A stretch of 64,000 nt of DNA from Mariniflexile fucanivorans (GTDB lineage: Bacteria > Bacteroidota > Bacteroidia > Flavobacteriales > Flavobacteriaceae), in contig NZ_SLUP01000002.1 in NCBI RefSeq assembly GCF_004341235.1, positions 310,001 through 374,000 on the forward strand, given 5' to 3'. The position numbers and the translations under genes are program-made. Positions 31,669 through 39,667 of this stretch are shown here, piece by piece (position 1 is the stretch's first letter; every line of letters starts with the position of its first letter). The notes beneath the pieces were generated by a model. That model did no database searches. It worked only from the letters and a program-made list of their open reading frames with translations, and had not been told where the DNA came from.

Positions 31669-31711
31669 TAAAAATAAAGGGAGTTCAACTAGAAAACTAT
31701 GATAAATATCA
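31669..31711 (-). promoter_or_regulatory. FNR-like promoter of the universal stress protein gene
   Basis: Box TGATAAATATCA (31700-31711, perfect TGAT-N4-ATCA) and, on the minus strand, TATTTTTA (31676-31669) at the shared 36.5-bp spacing, the same element as before the molybdoenzyme operon. Predicted leader about 128 nt. Confidence 0.6.
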
Positions 31712-31820
31712 GCCATACCTGTTAATATTTTATACAAATAAAAATTAGTTTTATTTCTGAAAGCATTGTATTTTCGGCACAATAAATGCTGAATATTACG
31801 TTATCAATTCATTTAATTAT

Positions 31821-32594
31821 ATGACTCGAATCTCCATTGTTTTTTTATTATTCGTAGCTTTAACAGTTACTGTTTCTGCTCAAAATAAAGCCATAGCTTC
31901 AGGCGAAAAACTAACCTATACAGCTTCCTACAATATGTCTGGTGTTTTAACCGATATTGCTCAAGTAACCATGGAAGCGAGTGAAGTAAAAACCTCAAAA
32001 GCGACGCTTTTAAAACTAAAATGCACAGCCGCAACTTATAGTAAATGGGATAATTTTTTTAAAATTAGAGATTTATATGAAAGTTATGTAAACCCAACCA
32101 ACTTAACGCCCTATTTATACAATAGAGACGTGAATGAAGGAAACTATTTTAAAAACATGAAATACACCTTTAGCCATGGTACCAATACAGTGAAATCTGT
32201 AATGAAAAGAAAAAATAATTTTGTTGAAAATAAAAACTTAAAAATTAATTCTGGAACAAAAGATATTGTATCTACTTTATACTACATGCGAATTTTAGAC
32301 TACAAAAACATGTCGGTTGGCACAAAAAAAACCTTCACAATTCTATTTGACAAAGAAGAAATAAAAGGTATGATAACCTATTTGGGAAAAGAGACCATTT
32401 CTACAGCTATTGGTAAAAAAGAATGTTACAAACTGGCTGTTGGCTCTAGCGAGACCAATGTTTTACAAGGAAAAAATAATAATTTTTTATGGTTAACTGC
32501 CGATGAGAATAAGGTAATTGTTTACGGCAAATTTAAAATACCTGTGGGTAATGGTGAATTAAAAATTAAATCGGCTTCAGGTTTAAAAAACTAA
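31821..32594 (+). CDS. DUF3108 domain-containing exported protein
   Basis: 257 aa. Signal peptide MTRISIVFLLFVALTVTVSAQ, then SGEKLTYTASYNMSGVLTDIAQVTM and long beta-strands with YLYNRDVNEGNYFKNMKYTF and DIVSTLYYMRILDYKNMSVG, the DUF3108 pattern. The family is periplasmic or envelope-associated and without a defined function. The five-codon leader element begins 8 bp after its stop. Confidence 0.85.
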   Translation: MTRISIVFLLFVALTVTVSAQNKAIASGEKLTYTASYNMSGVLTDIAQVTMEASEVKTSKATLLKLKCTAATYSKWDNFFKIRDLYESYVNPTNLTPYLYNRDVNEGNYFKNMKYTFSHGTNTVKSVMKRKNNFVENKNLKINSGTKDIVSTLYYMRILDYKNMSVGTKKTFTILFDKEEIKGMITYLGKETISTAIGKKECYKLAVGSSETNVLQGKNNNFLWLTADENKVIVYGKFKIPVGNGELKIKSASGLKN

Positions 32595-32601
32595 ATTTAA
32601 A

Positions 32602-32619
32602 ATGAAACGAGCATGCTAA
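32602..32619 (+). promoter_or_regulatory. Five-codon leader ORF (MKRAC), second copy
   Basis: ATGAAACGAGCATGCTAA again encodes Met-Lys-Arg-Ala-Cys-stop. Next comes a 7-bp stem TTTGCTA / TAGCAAA (32626-32632, 32646-32652) and a shared tail CATTAAAAAACAATAAATAT before the ATG at 32689. Confidence 0.5.
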
Positions 32620-32688
32620 AAACACTTTGCTAAATAAATGCCTCATAGCAAATTACATGTTTCCATTAAAAAACAATAAATATCACAC

Positions 32689-33063
32689 ATGAAAAAAACA
32701 GTTACAATTCTAGCCATCATAACCAGTTCTATAGCTATTATTTTTTCAGTATTACCAATTTCAAATTTATCTATTTTTCCTGCTGCATTTGCTTTAATTT
32801 TTTGTGGTATTGCTTATTTTCTATCGAAGAAAGCTGGCAAATTAAAAAAAATTATTCCATTTACTTTTTTACTAACTATATGTGCTTTATCAATAACAAC
32901 TTACAAAGCTTTTTTTGTTAAAAACGAAGTGGTAAATACCCCGGTTTTAGATGAAAAAGAAGCTCAATTTGAAGAAGAAGCTATTGAAGAATTAGAAAAT
33001 TTAGATCTAGAAAGCATTGAAATTGAAGATGTTGAGCTTGAAAGTTTAAATTTAGAGAATTAA
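32689..33063 (+). CDS. Small membrane protein with acidic tail, function unknown
   Basis: 124 aa. Three hydrophobic helices (about 4-22, 25-45, 58-76) then a strongly acidic tail (EKEAQFEEEAIEELENLDLE and repeats of the type (D/E)-x-E-S-(I/L)). The tail has an internal near-repeat of five to seven residues ending at the C-terminus. I do not recognise a family. It follows a structured leader with the MKRAC mini-ORF, related to the leader of the second M28 peptidase. Confidence 0.75.
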   Translation: MKKTVTILAIITSSIAIIFSVLPISNLSIFPAAFALIFCGIAYFLSKKAGKLKKIIPFTFLLTICALSITTYKAFFVKNEVVNTPVLDEKEAQFEEEAIEELENLDLESIEIEDVELESLNLEN

Positions 33064-33091
33064 CAGTAAGTAATTTCTTAAATTAATTTAT

Positions 33092-33099
33092 TATATTTG
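33092..33099 (+). promoter_or_regulatory. -7 element (TATATTTG) before the first M28 peptidase gene
   Basis: A perfect TAnnTTTG, giving a leader of about 100 nt with a CATTCT/AGAATG stem. No clear -33 element. Confidence 0.45.
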
Positions 33100-33201
33100 C
33101 CACACACATAATAAAAAAAACGGACATTCTAAACATTTTCCTGCCCTAGAGAATGGTTTTACCGTAAGTTACTAGATAAATAACATCTTTTAAATTTATA
33201 C

Positions 33202-34254
33202 ATGAAAACCTTTTGCATACTCTCAGCATTTGCGTTACTTGGTACTTGTGCCAAACCAAAATATACTGCAAGAATACAAACCCTTAAGGACAATATTAAG
33301 CTAGAAGATAGCACTTTTGTTATTAGTTATGCCAATACCATAACTTCTGATGAATTAAGCACTCATTTATACACCTTTTCTTCAAAAGATTTTGAAGGCA
33401 GACGTGTAGGTGAACCAGGGCAAAAAAAAGCGGCACAGTTTCTTAAAAACTACTACGAAAGTGAAAAAATTAATTCGCCGTACGGTGCTAATAATTATTT
33501 TCAAAATATACCAGCAGACTTTTTTTCAGATGGCTTTAAAGCCTCAGAAAATGTATTAGCATACATTAAAGGTTCTGAAAAACCAGAAGAATTAATTATA
33601 ATTTCCGCACATTTAGATCATCTTGGGATTAACGAAGAAGGAAAAATAAACTATGGTGCAGATGATGACGGCTCTGGCACCGTAGCTATTATGGAAATTG
33701 CACAAGCTTTTAACATGGCAAAAAAAGAAGGACATGGCCCCAAAAGAAGCATACTCTTTCTGCATTTAACTGCTGAAGAAATAGGTAAAAGAGGTTCTGA
33801 ATATTATGTACTTCATCCAGCATTTCCTTTAGAAAATATCATTACCAACCTTAATATTGATATGATTGGTAGAGTTGATGATATCCACAAAAACAATAAA
33901 AACTACATTTACCTTATAGGAACAGACAGGTTAAGCAAAGAACTTCATTACATTTCTGAAAAAGTCAACAATACTTTTTTCAACATAGATTTAGATTATA
34001 GGTACAATGACGAAAGAGATAAAAATCAATATTACACCAGATCGGACCATTACAATTTTGCTTTAAAAAACATCCCTGTTATTTTCTATTTTAACGGTGA
34101 ACATACCGATTACCACCAACCAACCGATACGCCAGACAAAATAGATTATAAGTTATTAGAAAAACGTACAAAACTCGTGTTTGCTACCGCATGGCAAATT
34201 GCAAATCAGGCAAAAAGACTAGAAATAGATGCTAATAACAAATATCTTAATTAG
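33202..34254 (+). CDS. M28 family zinc metallopeptidase lipoprotein, copy 1
   Basis: 350 aa. A lipoprotein signal with lipobox LLGTC (Cys16). PA-less M28 core: ISAHLDHLGI (first zinc His/Asp), GADDDGSGTVAIME (bridging Asp), LTAEEIGKRGSEYY (catalytic Glu-Glu), NLNIDMIGRVD, and YTRSDHYNFA (last zinc His). M28 enzymes are aminopeptidases or carboxypeptidases at the cell envelope. It is closely similar along its length to the next gene, so they form a tandem duplication. Confidence 0.92.
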   Translation: MKTFCILSAFALLGTCAKPKYTARIQTLKDNIKLEDSTFVISYANTITSDELSTHLYTFSSKDFEGRRVGEPGQKKAAQFLKNYYESEKINSPYGANNYFQNIPADFFSDGFKASENVLAYIKGSEKPEELIIISAHLDHLGINEEGKINYGADDDGSGTVAIMEIAQAFNMAKKEGHGPKRSILFLHLTAEEIGKRGSEYYVLHPAFPLENIITNLNIDMIGRVDDIHKNNKNYIYLIGTDRLSKELHYISEKVNNTFFNIDLDYRYNDERDKNQYYTRSDHYNFALKNIPVIFYFNGEHTDYHQPTDTPDKIDYKLLEKRTKLVFATAWQIANQAKRLEIDANNKYLN

Positions 34255-34316
34255 CTCAAAAATTGGTTCCTTTAATTGATTTTTGTATTATAATAGCATA
34301 TTTTAGCTTCAAAAAA

Positions 34317-34334
34317 TTGAAATAAGCATGTTAG
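34317..34334 (+). promoter_or_regulatory. Decayed third copy of the MKRAC leader element
   Basis: TTGAAATAAGCATGTTAG aligns with the two MKRAC mini-ORFs, but ATG is TTG and CGA is TAA, so it is no longer an ORF. A TCATT/AATGA stem (34339, 34354) follows, then the shared tail CATTAAAAGACAATAAATA before the ATG at 34403. Confidence 0.4.
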
Positions 34335-34402
34335 AAATCATTCCTTAAAAAGAAATGAACTATGAGAAACAGCAGGCTACCATTAAAAGACAATAAATAC
34401 AC

Positions 34403-35416
34403 ATGAAAATAAGCACTTTACTTTCCTGCATCACCTTATTAATAGTTAGTTGCAGTACTTGTCAAAACCAAAGCACATCAAAAAATGCTGCAAAAGCTAT
34501 CGATTATGCAAAAACAATTTCTTCAAATAATTTAAAAGAGAACCTTTACACTTTTTCGTCTGATGATTTTGAAGGCAGAAAAACAGGAGAACCTGGTCAA
34601 AAAAAAGCCAGTGAATTTATTAAAAACCATTATATAGCCTTAGGAATACCTTCACCTATTGCAGAAGGTGATTATTTTCAAGAAATTCCAGCTTCTTTTT
34701 TTAATGGTGAAGCAACAAATGGATCTGAAAATGTATTAGCTTATATAAAAGGTTCTGAAAAACCAGATGAAGTTGTTATAATTTCTGCCCATTTAGACCA
34801 TATTGGAATTTCTAAAGATGGAGACGTTAATAATGGTGCAGATGATGATGGTTCTGGTACGGTTGCCATTATTGAAATTGCCAAAGCTTTTAAAACCGCT
34901 TTAGACAAAGGCGACGGACCAAAACGAAGCGTCCTGTTTTTGCACGTTACAGGCGAAGAAATAGGACTTTATGGTTCGCGCTACTATGCCGATGTAGATC
35001 CTGTTTTTCCTTTAGAAAATACCGTAGCAAACTTAAACATAGATATGATTGGACGTGTAGACTCTAAACATGAAAACCAACGCAACTATTTATACCTAAT
35101 TGGCTCTGACAAATTAAGCAAGGAGTTACACAATATTTCTGAAAATGTAAATAAGAAATATTTTAATATGAAATTTGACTATACATATAATGAGGATAAC
35201 GACCCTAACCGCTTTTATTACCGCTCAGACCATTACAACTTTGCTAAAAACAACATTCCGGTTATCTTTTATTTTAATGGTACACACGCCGATTACCATA
35301 AACCAACAGATACACCCGATAAAATAGAATACGACGTTCTAGAAACCCGTACCCGTTTAATCTTTCATACAGCTTGGGAATTAGCCAATAGAGATGAACG
35401 GATTAAATTGGATTAG
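34403..35416 (+). CDS. M28 family zinc metallopeptidase lipoprotein, copy 2
   Basis: 337 aa. Lipobox LIVSC (Cys17). All zinc and catalytic motifs are kept: ISAHLDHIGI, GADDDGSGTVAIIE, VTGEEIGLYGSRYY, NLNIDMIGRVD, YRSDHYNFAK. Differences from copy 1 lie mostly in surface loops and the N-terminus. Its leader is related to that of the gene at 32689, not to that of copy 1, so the duplicates are probably expressed differently. Confidence 0.92.
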   Translation: MKISTLLSCITLLIVSCSTCQNQSTSKNAAKAIDYAKTISSNNLKENLYTFSSDDFEGRKTGEPGQKKASEFIKNHYIALGIPSPIAEGDYFQEIPASFFNGEATNGSENVLAYIKGSEKPDEVVIISAHLDHIGISKDGDVNNGADDDGSGTVAIIEIAKAFKTALDKGDGPKRSVLFLHVTGEEIGLYGSRYYADVDPVFPLENTVANLNIDMIGRVDSKHENQRNYLYLIGSDKLSKELHNISENVNKKYFNMKFDYTYNEDNDPNRFYYRSDHYNFAKNNIPVIFYFNGTHADYHKPTDTPDKIEYDVLETRTRLIFHTAWELANRDERIKLD

Positions 35417-35426
35417 TTTGGGATGT

Positions 35427-35819
35427 TTATTCTTCAGCTAAAACGTAATCTGCTTTAACAAACTCAATAGGTGCTATAGGAAACAATTCAGGGCTATCGT
35501 CCACAGCATAATATGATAAAATACAGGAACTATTAGCTGATATAACTCGACATTGGCTATTAGGAGCACCTGTAACTGTGCTACCATCTCCAACTGTTAG
35601 TGTTATTTGTGGAATCCCTTTTACTTCAAAATTATTTGAATTAAAAAATTCAATTTCATAGGATAAAGAGTCTTCTTGAAGATCCGTTTGAGGTGTAAAT
35701 GTAAAACTTAAAAGTTTATAGGTAACTGGTTGAGTGGTTATATCATCTTCTAAATCATCACTTGGACAACTAAAAAACAATAAGGTTGCAATAACAAATA
35801 ATACTTTTAATGATTTCAT
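35427..35819 (-). CDS. Small putative lipoprotein, function unknown
   Basis: 130 aa from the ATG at 35819. Signal peptide MKSLKVLFVIATLLFFSC with lipobox FFSC, then an acidic linker (PSDDLEDD) and a beta-rich domain with two cysteines (NSQCRVISANSSCILSYYA). It converges on the second M28 gene with only 10 bp between stops. I do not recognise a family. Confidence 0.7.
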   Translation of the reverse strand: MKSLKVLFVIATLLFFSCPSDDLEDDITTQPVTYKLLSFTFTPQTDLQEDSLSYEIEFFNSNNFEVKGIPQITLTVGDGSTVTGAPNSQCRVISANSSCILSYYAVDDSPELFPIAPIEFVKADYVLAEE

Positions 35820-35850
35820 AAGCAATTATATTTTAACTTCATCTTACAAA

Positions 35851-35880
35851 AAAAGCCTTCCAATTTCTTGAAAGGCTTTT
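35851..35880 (-). terminator. Terminator of the tRNA-His transcript
   Basis: AAAAGCCTT (35851-35859) pairs with AAGGCTTTT (35872-35880); on the minus strand it follows the tRNA by 6 bp and ends in a run of T. Confidence 0.85.
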
Positions 35881-35886
35881 GTTTTG

Positions 35887-35961
35887 GGTGGAAGACCGGG
35901 CTCGAACCGGCGACCCTTGGTACCACAAACCAATGCTCTAACCAACTGAGCTACAACCACC
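35887..35961 (-). tRNA. tRNA-His (anticodon GTG)
   Basis: On the minus strand a cloverleaf can be drawn: extra 5' G and GTGGTTG acceptor, D arm GCTC..GAGC, anticodon arm TTGGT-TTGTGGT-ACCAA with GTG, T arm GCCGG-TTCGAGC-CCGGT, acceptor 3' strand CTTCCAC and discriminator C; CCA is not encoded. The G-1/C73 pair is the histidine identity mark. Odd: acceptor positions 5-68 and 6-67 read T opposite T. Confidence 0.9.
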
Positions 35962-36075
35962 ATGTAGCACGCATTATTAATGCGAGTGCAAATGTAATTG
36001 ATTTCAACCTTTTCTACAAAGACTTTTTTGAAAATTTTTTAAGTATTTTATAAATAAAATATTGTTTGCTTATAA

Positions 36076-36795
36076 CTATTTCAAATTGAACAAACTATCA
36101 ACGGCAACAAAACGTTCTACATTAAAACCTTCAGCATACTCTACTCCTACTAAACGTCCTAAATCTCTCGCCCTATACTCTATACTATCTGTAAAGTTTC
36201 TACTTGAAATAGGCGTTTCAGGTTCTTTACTGCTGGCATCATAAAATTGTGTTTTATAAGCTAAAACAGATCTCATCTTAACTTCCATAAAATCAGAAAC
36301 ATCGACTACAAAATCGGGTTCTAAACTTTTCCATTGTATATAATGATAAACCTGCTTAGGTCTCCAAGCATTTTGTAATTCGCCTGTTTTGGTTTTAGTT
36401 TCAATTTTAACTAATCCGCTTAAAAAACAAGCATCACTTACTAATTTACTACCTTTTCCGTGGTCTATATGCCTATCATCAAACGCATTGCATATAATAA
36501 TTTCAGGTTGGTACTCCCGTATTTTATTAATAATTGCTAATTGATGCACCTTATCATTTATAAAAAAACCATCAGCAAATGCTAAATTCTCCCTTATAGA
36601 AACTCCCAATATGTTTGCAGCATCCTGGGCTTCTCGAGCTCTTGTTTCAGCAGTACCGCGTGTACCTAATTCTCCTTTAGTTAAATCTAAAATCCCTACT
36701 TTTTTACCGTTGGCAATTTCTTTAGCTAGCGTAGCTCCGCATCCTAATTCCACATCGTCTGGATGTGCTCCAATTGCTAAAATATCTAATTTCAT
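36076..36795 (-). CDS. bshB1: Bacillithiol biosynthesis deacetylase BshB1
   Basis: 239 aa. LmbE/PIG-L zinc deacetylase: zinc motif GAHPDDVELGCG (8-19), LTKGELGTRGTAETRAREAQ (BshB1 signature), FDDRHIDHGKGS with the third zinc His, and a C-terminal PETPISSRNFTDSIEYRARD. It removes acetyl from GlcNAc-malate to give GlcN-malate in bacillithiol synthesis. Transcribed alone. Confidence 0.94.
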   Translation of the reverse strand: MKLDILAIGAHPDDVELGCGATLAKEIANGKKVGILDLTKGELGTRGTAETRAREAQDAANILGVSIRENLAFADGFFINDKVHQLAIINKIREYQPEIIICNAFDDRHIDHGKGSKLVSDACFLSGLVKIETKTKTGELQNAWRPKQVYHYIQWKSLEPDFVVDVSDFMEVKMRSVLAYKTQFYDASSKEPETPISSRNFTDSIEYRARDLGRLVGVEYAEGFNVERFVAVDSLFNLK

Positions 36796-37129
36796 CTTTT
36801 AATTAAATTATGTAATAATTCGTTTTTCAATAGAAATTATTTCATTTTCTTAAAAAAACAACATTACTCTTACGATTTCGTAAATTTTTTATGCAATAAA
36901 AAACATAAAAAGTTCAAATATCATCAAAAACACAAACCTCATTTAATTCATGACATTAATCATAATAAAATGAAATATTCTAATGTAAATTTATGGTATT
37001 ATAAATACATAACATACATCTTATTAATATGTTCTATGATATGTAAAAGTAAAATAATATATAAAATCTAAGGTCTTTTTAAATGACCTTTTTGAATAAA
37101 TATTTATAGGAATCTTAAAATTGAATAAA
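36796..37129. other. Divergent intergenic region of bshB1 and pckA
   Basis: 334 bp, very AT-rich, no coding sequence. It holds the FNR-like promoter of pckA (36951-36993) and a predicted leader of about 130 nt with an AAGGTCTTTTTAAATGACCTT hairpin-like stretch split at 37071-37090 (AAGGTC / GACCTT). Confidence 0.7.
36951..36993 (+). promoter_or_regulatory. FNR-like promoter of pckA
   Basis: Box TGACATTAATCA (36951-36962) and TAAATTTA (36986-36993) at the shared 36.5-bp spacing; the same -7 octamer occurs in the FadL-type promoter. Confidence 0.5.
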
Positions 37130-38761
37130 ATGGAAGAATCAGCAACTATTTCTAAAAACCATAGCTTAGAAAAATACGGGCTTACAAATGTTACCGCACA
37201 TTGGAATTTATCTCCTAAAGTTCTTCAACAAATTACAGTTGAAAAAAACATGGGTAAAGAAACAATAAATGGAACATTAGCCGTAAATACTGGAAAATTC
37301 ACAGGACGTTCACCACAAGACCGTTTTATTGTGAAGGACGATTATACCAAAGATAAAGTTTGGTGGGGAAAAGTTAACAAACCTGTTTCTTCTGAAAATT
37401 TTGACAAACTTGAAATTGAAGTAAAAAAATATCTTTCTGGAAAAGATATTTATGCAAGTGATGGCTATGTATGTGCTGAACCAGAATACAGAACCAATAT
37501 TAGAACGATTGCAGAACTACCTTGGTCTAGCCTTTTTGTTTACAATATGTTTTTAAGACCAAGCGAAAAAGAATTAGAAAACTTTAATGAAGAGTGGTTA
37601 GTACTTTGCGCACCTGGTTATCTCTGCCCAGATCCAGCTGCATATGGCATACGCCAAGGAAATTTCTCAATCATTAATTTCACTAAAAAAATAGCCTTAG
37701 TTGGTGGTTCTGCTTATACAGGAGAAATTAAAAAAGGTATTTTTTCTGCATTAAACTTAATTTTACCAGTTGAAAAAAATGTGCTCCCCATGCACTGCTC
37801 CGCAAATGTTGGAAAAGATGGAGACACGGCCATTTTCTTTGGATTATCTGGAACTGGAAAAACAACCCTATCTGCCGACCCAAATAGAAAATTAATAGGC
37901 GATGACGAACATGGTTGGGCTGCAGATAACACAATTTTTAACTTTGAAGGTGGTTGCTACGCCAAAGTAATTGATTTGAGCGAAGAAAAAGAACCAGATA
38001 TTTTTAGAGCGGTTAGACCCGGTGCTTTATTAGAAAATGTAGTAATTAAAGCGGATGGCAAAGTAGATTATTTAGATAGTAGTATTACACAAAACACACG
38101 CGTTAGCTATCCTATTAACCATATTGATAACGTTCAAGAAACACTTTATGCCAAAAACCCAAAAAACATATTTTTCTTAACATGTGATGCTTTTGGTGTA
38201 TTGCCTCCAGTATCGAAATTAACACCCGGACAAGCTGCATACCATTTTATCTCTGGTTATACTGCTAAAGTTGCAGGAACTGAAGCGGGCATTACAGAAC
38301 CCGTACCATCATTCTCTGCCTGTTTTGGTGAACCTTTTATGCCTCTACACCCTACTGTTTATGGAGAAATGTTAAGCAAAAAAATGACAGAAGCTGGTGT
38401 GAATGTATGGTTAATTAACACAGGTTGGAGTGCAGGACCTTACGGCGTTGGTAATAGAATAAAACTAAAATATACACGTACCATGATTACCGCCATATTA
38501 AATGGAGATTTGGATAATGTAGATTTTGAACAAAACTTTATTTTTGGATTATTCATGCCGAAATACTGCCCTGGTGTACCAACAGAAATGCTGGATCCTA
38601 TGAATACTTGGTTACAAAAAGGAGCCTATATAGGTAAAGCTATTCAATTGGCGCATTCATTCCATTTAAATTTTGAAAAATTCGCAAATGAAGCTTCACA
38701 ACAAATTATTGAAGGTGGTCCACTAATTGATGAACACCATCATTTAGAAGAACACTTTTAA
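37130..38761 (+). CDS. pckA: Phosphoenolpyruvate carboxykinase (ATP)
   Basis: 543 aa from the ATG at 37130 (a TTG at 37121 is also in frame). Signatures: NTGKFTGRSPQDRFIVKD, YAGEIKKGIF-type KKGIF at SAYTGEIKKGIFSALN, P-loop GLSGTGKTTLS, kinase-2 GDDEHGW, and FEGGCYAKVIDLS. The enzyme interconverts oxaloacetate and PEP with ATP; under anaerobic conditions it can run towards oxaloacetate for succinate production in some Bacteroidota. The upstream FNR-like box fits such a role (inference). Confidence 0.97.
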   Translation: MEESATISKNHSLEKYGLTNVTAHWNLSPKVLQQITVEKNMGKETINGTLAVNTGKFTGRSPQDRFIVKDDYTKDKVWWGKVNKPVSSENFDKLEIEVKKYLSGKDIYASDGYVCAEPEYRTNIRTIAELPWSSLFVYNMFLRPSEKELENFNEEWLVLCAPGYLCPDPAAYGIRQGNFSIINFTKKIALVGGSAYTGEIKKGIFSALNLILPVEKNVLPMHCSANVGKDGDTAIFFGLSGTGKTTLSADPNRKLIGDDEHGWAADNTIFNFEGGCYAKVIDLSEEKEPDIFRAVRPGALLENVVIKADGKVDYLDSSITQNTRVSYPINHIDNVQETLYAKNPKNIFFLTCDAFGVLPPVSKLTPGQAAYHFISGYTAKVAGTEAGITEPVPSFSACFGEPFMPLHPTVYGEMLSKKMTEAGVNVWLINTGWSAGPYGVGNRIKLKYTRTMITAILNGDLDNVDFEQNFIFGLFMPKYCPGVPTEMLDPMNTWLQKGAYIGKAIQLAHSFHLNFEKFANEASQQIIEGGPLIDEHHHLEEHF

Positions 38762-38780
38762 AAGATTCTTATTATAGTTA

Positions 38781-38916
38781 AGTGACTGTCTGAAAATTGT
38801 AGTTGTATGTCTTATTGAGCATGTAATAATATTTTAACAAACCGATTTAATAAATATCGGTTTTAATCAAGCTCAAACTGACAACTCATACAAAATACTT
38901 TTTTTAGACAGTCTCT
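38781..38916. mobile_element. 136-bp MITE-like palindromic element
   Basis: Ends AGTGACTGTCTGAAAA and (reverse complement of the right end) AGAGACTGTCTAAAAA form about 16-bp terminal repeats. Further nested pairs: GTTGT/ACAAC, TTGAGC/GCTCAA and AAACCGAT/ATCGGTTT (38839-38846, 38856-38863). A TTA triplet flanks both sides as a possible 3-bp target duplication. No coding capacity. The central hairpin may also terminate pckA transcripts. Confidence 0.6.
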
Positions 38917-38954
38917 TTATTTTTATTCACTCAATTATTATTCTTTACTTTTTA

Positions 38955-39638
38955 ATGAAAACAATTTTTACTCTTTTATTTATCACTATTTCAATACAAT
39001 TATTAAACGCACAAACACCTGTAGAAAAGAAATTAGGCGCTTGGTACACTGTAGATGGCACCCATACGTTATCAGACAAAATAAGTCTTACAACCGGTGT
39101 GCAATTACGTGATTATGAGGTTTTTGATGATATAAATCTCATTTTTTTCTATGCAGGCATCAATTATAAACTAACCCCAAAAACAACACTTTCAGCTGGA
39201 TATTATTACATAGATGTAGATAAGACTTTTGTAATTCATAATACACCACATTTATACGAGAATACCATTTTTGAGCAAATTGCCTATAACCATAATTTAG
39301 GAAAATTACCTGTTTACCACAAATTACGTTTAGAGAATAGATTTTTTAGCTATTTAAGCAAAACCTTTACAGAGCATAGGTTTCGTTATTGCCTCGGGTC
39401 AAAAATTAAAATAAACGATCTTTTATTTATAAATGCTAACAATGAGTTTTTTGCAAATTTACAAGGCGATGTTTTTGATGAAAATAGGCTATATGGCGCT
39501 TTGGGCTTCAATTTATCTAAATCCAATAACATACAATTTGGGTATATGAACCAAAAGATTAAAGGATTAAATTTACACAGGCTACAAATTATGCTTTTAA
39601 TAAAAACAGATTTAAGAAAAAAACAGAAAACTATTTAA
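38955..39638 (+). CDS. DUF2490 domain-containing outer-membrane protein
   Basis: 227 aa. Signal peptide MKTIFTLLFITISIQLLNAQ, then a barrel-type protein: LGAWYTVDGTHTLSDKISLT, FFYAGINYKLTPKTTLSAGY, LRLENRFFS and FRYCLGSKIKINDLLFINANN. This is the pattern of DUF2490 proteins, short beta-barrels of unknown role common in this phylum. It starts 38 bp after the MITE-like element. Confidence 0.85.
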   Translation: MKTIFTLLFITISIQLLNAQTPVEKKLGAWYTVDGTHTLSDKISLTTGVQLRDYEVFDDINLIFFYAGINYKLTPKTTLSAGYYYIDVDKTFVIHNTPHLYENTIFEQIAYNHNLGKLPVYHKLRLENRFFSYLSKTFTEHRFRYCLGSKIKINDLLFINANNEFFANLQGDVFDENRLYGALGFNLSKSNNIQFGYMNQKIKGLNLHRLQIMLLIKTDLRKKQKTI

Positions 39639-39667
39639 AGTTTACAAGTTTTTGGGTGCTATCTTGA

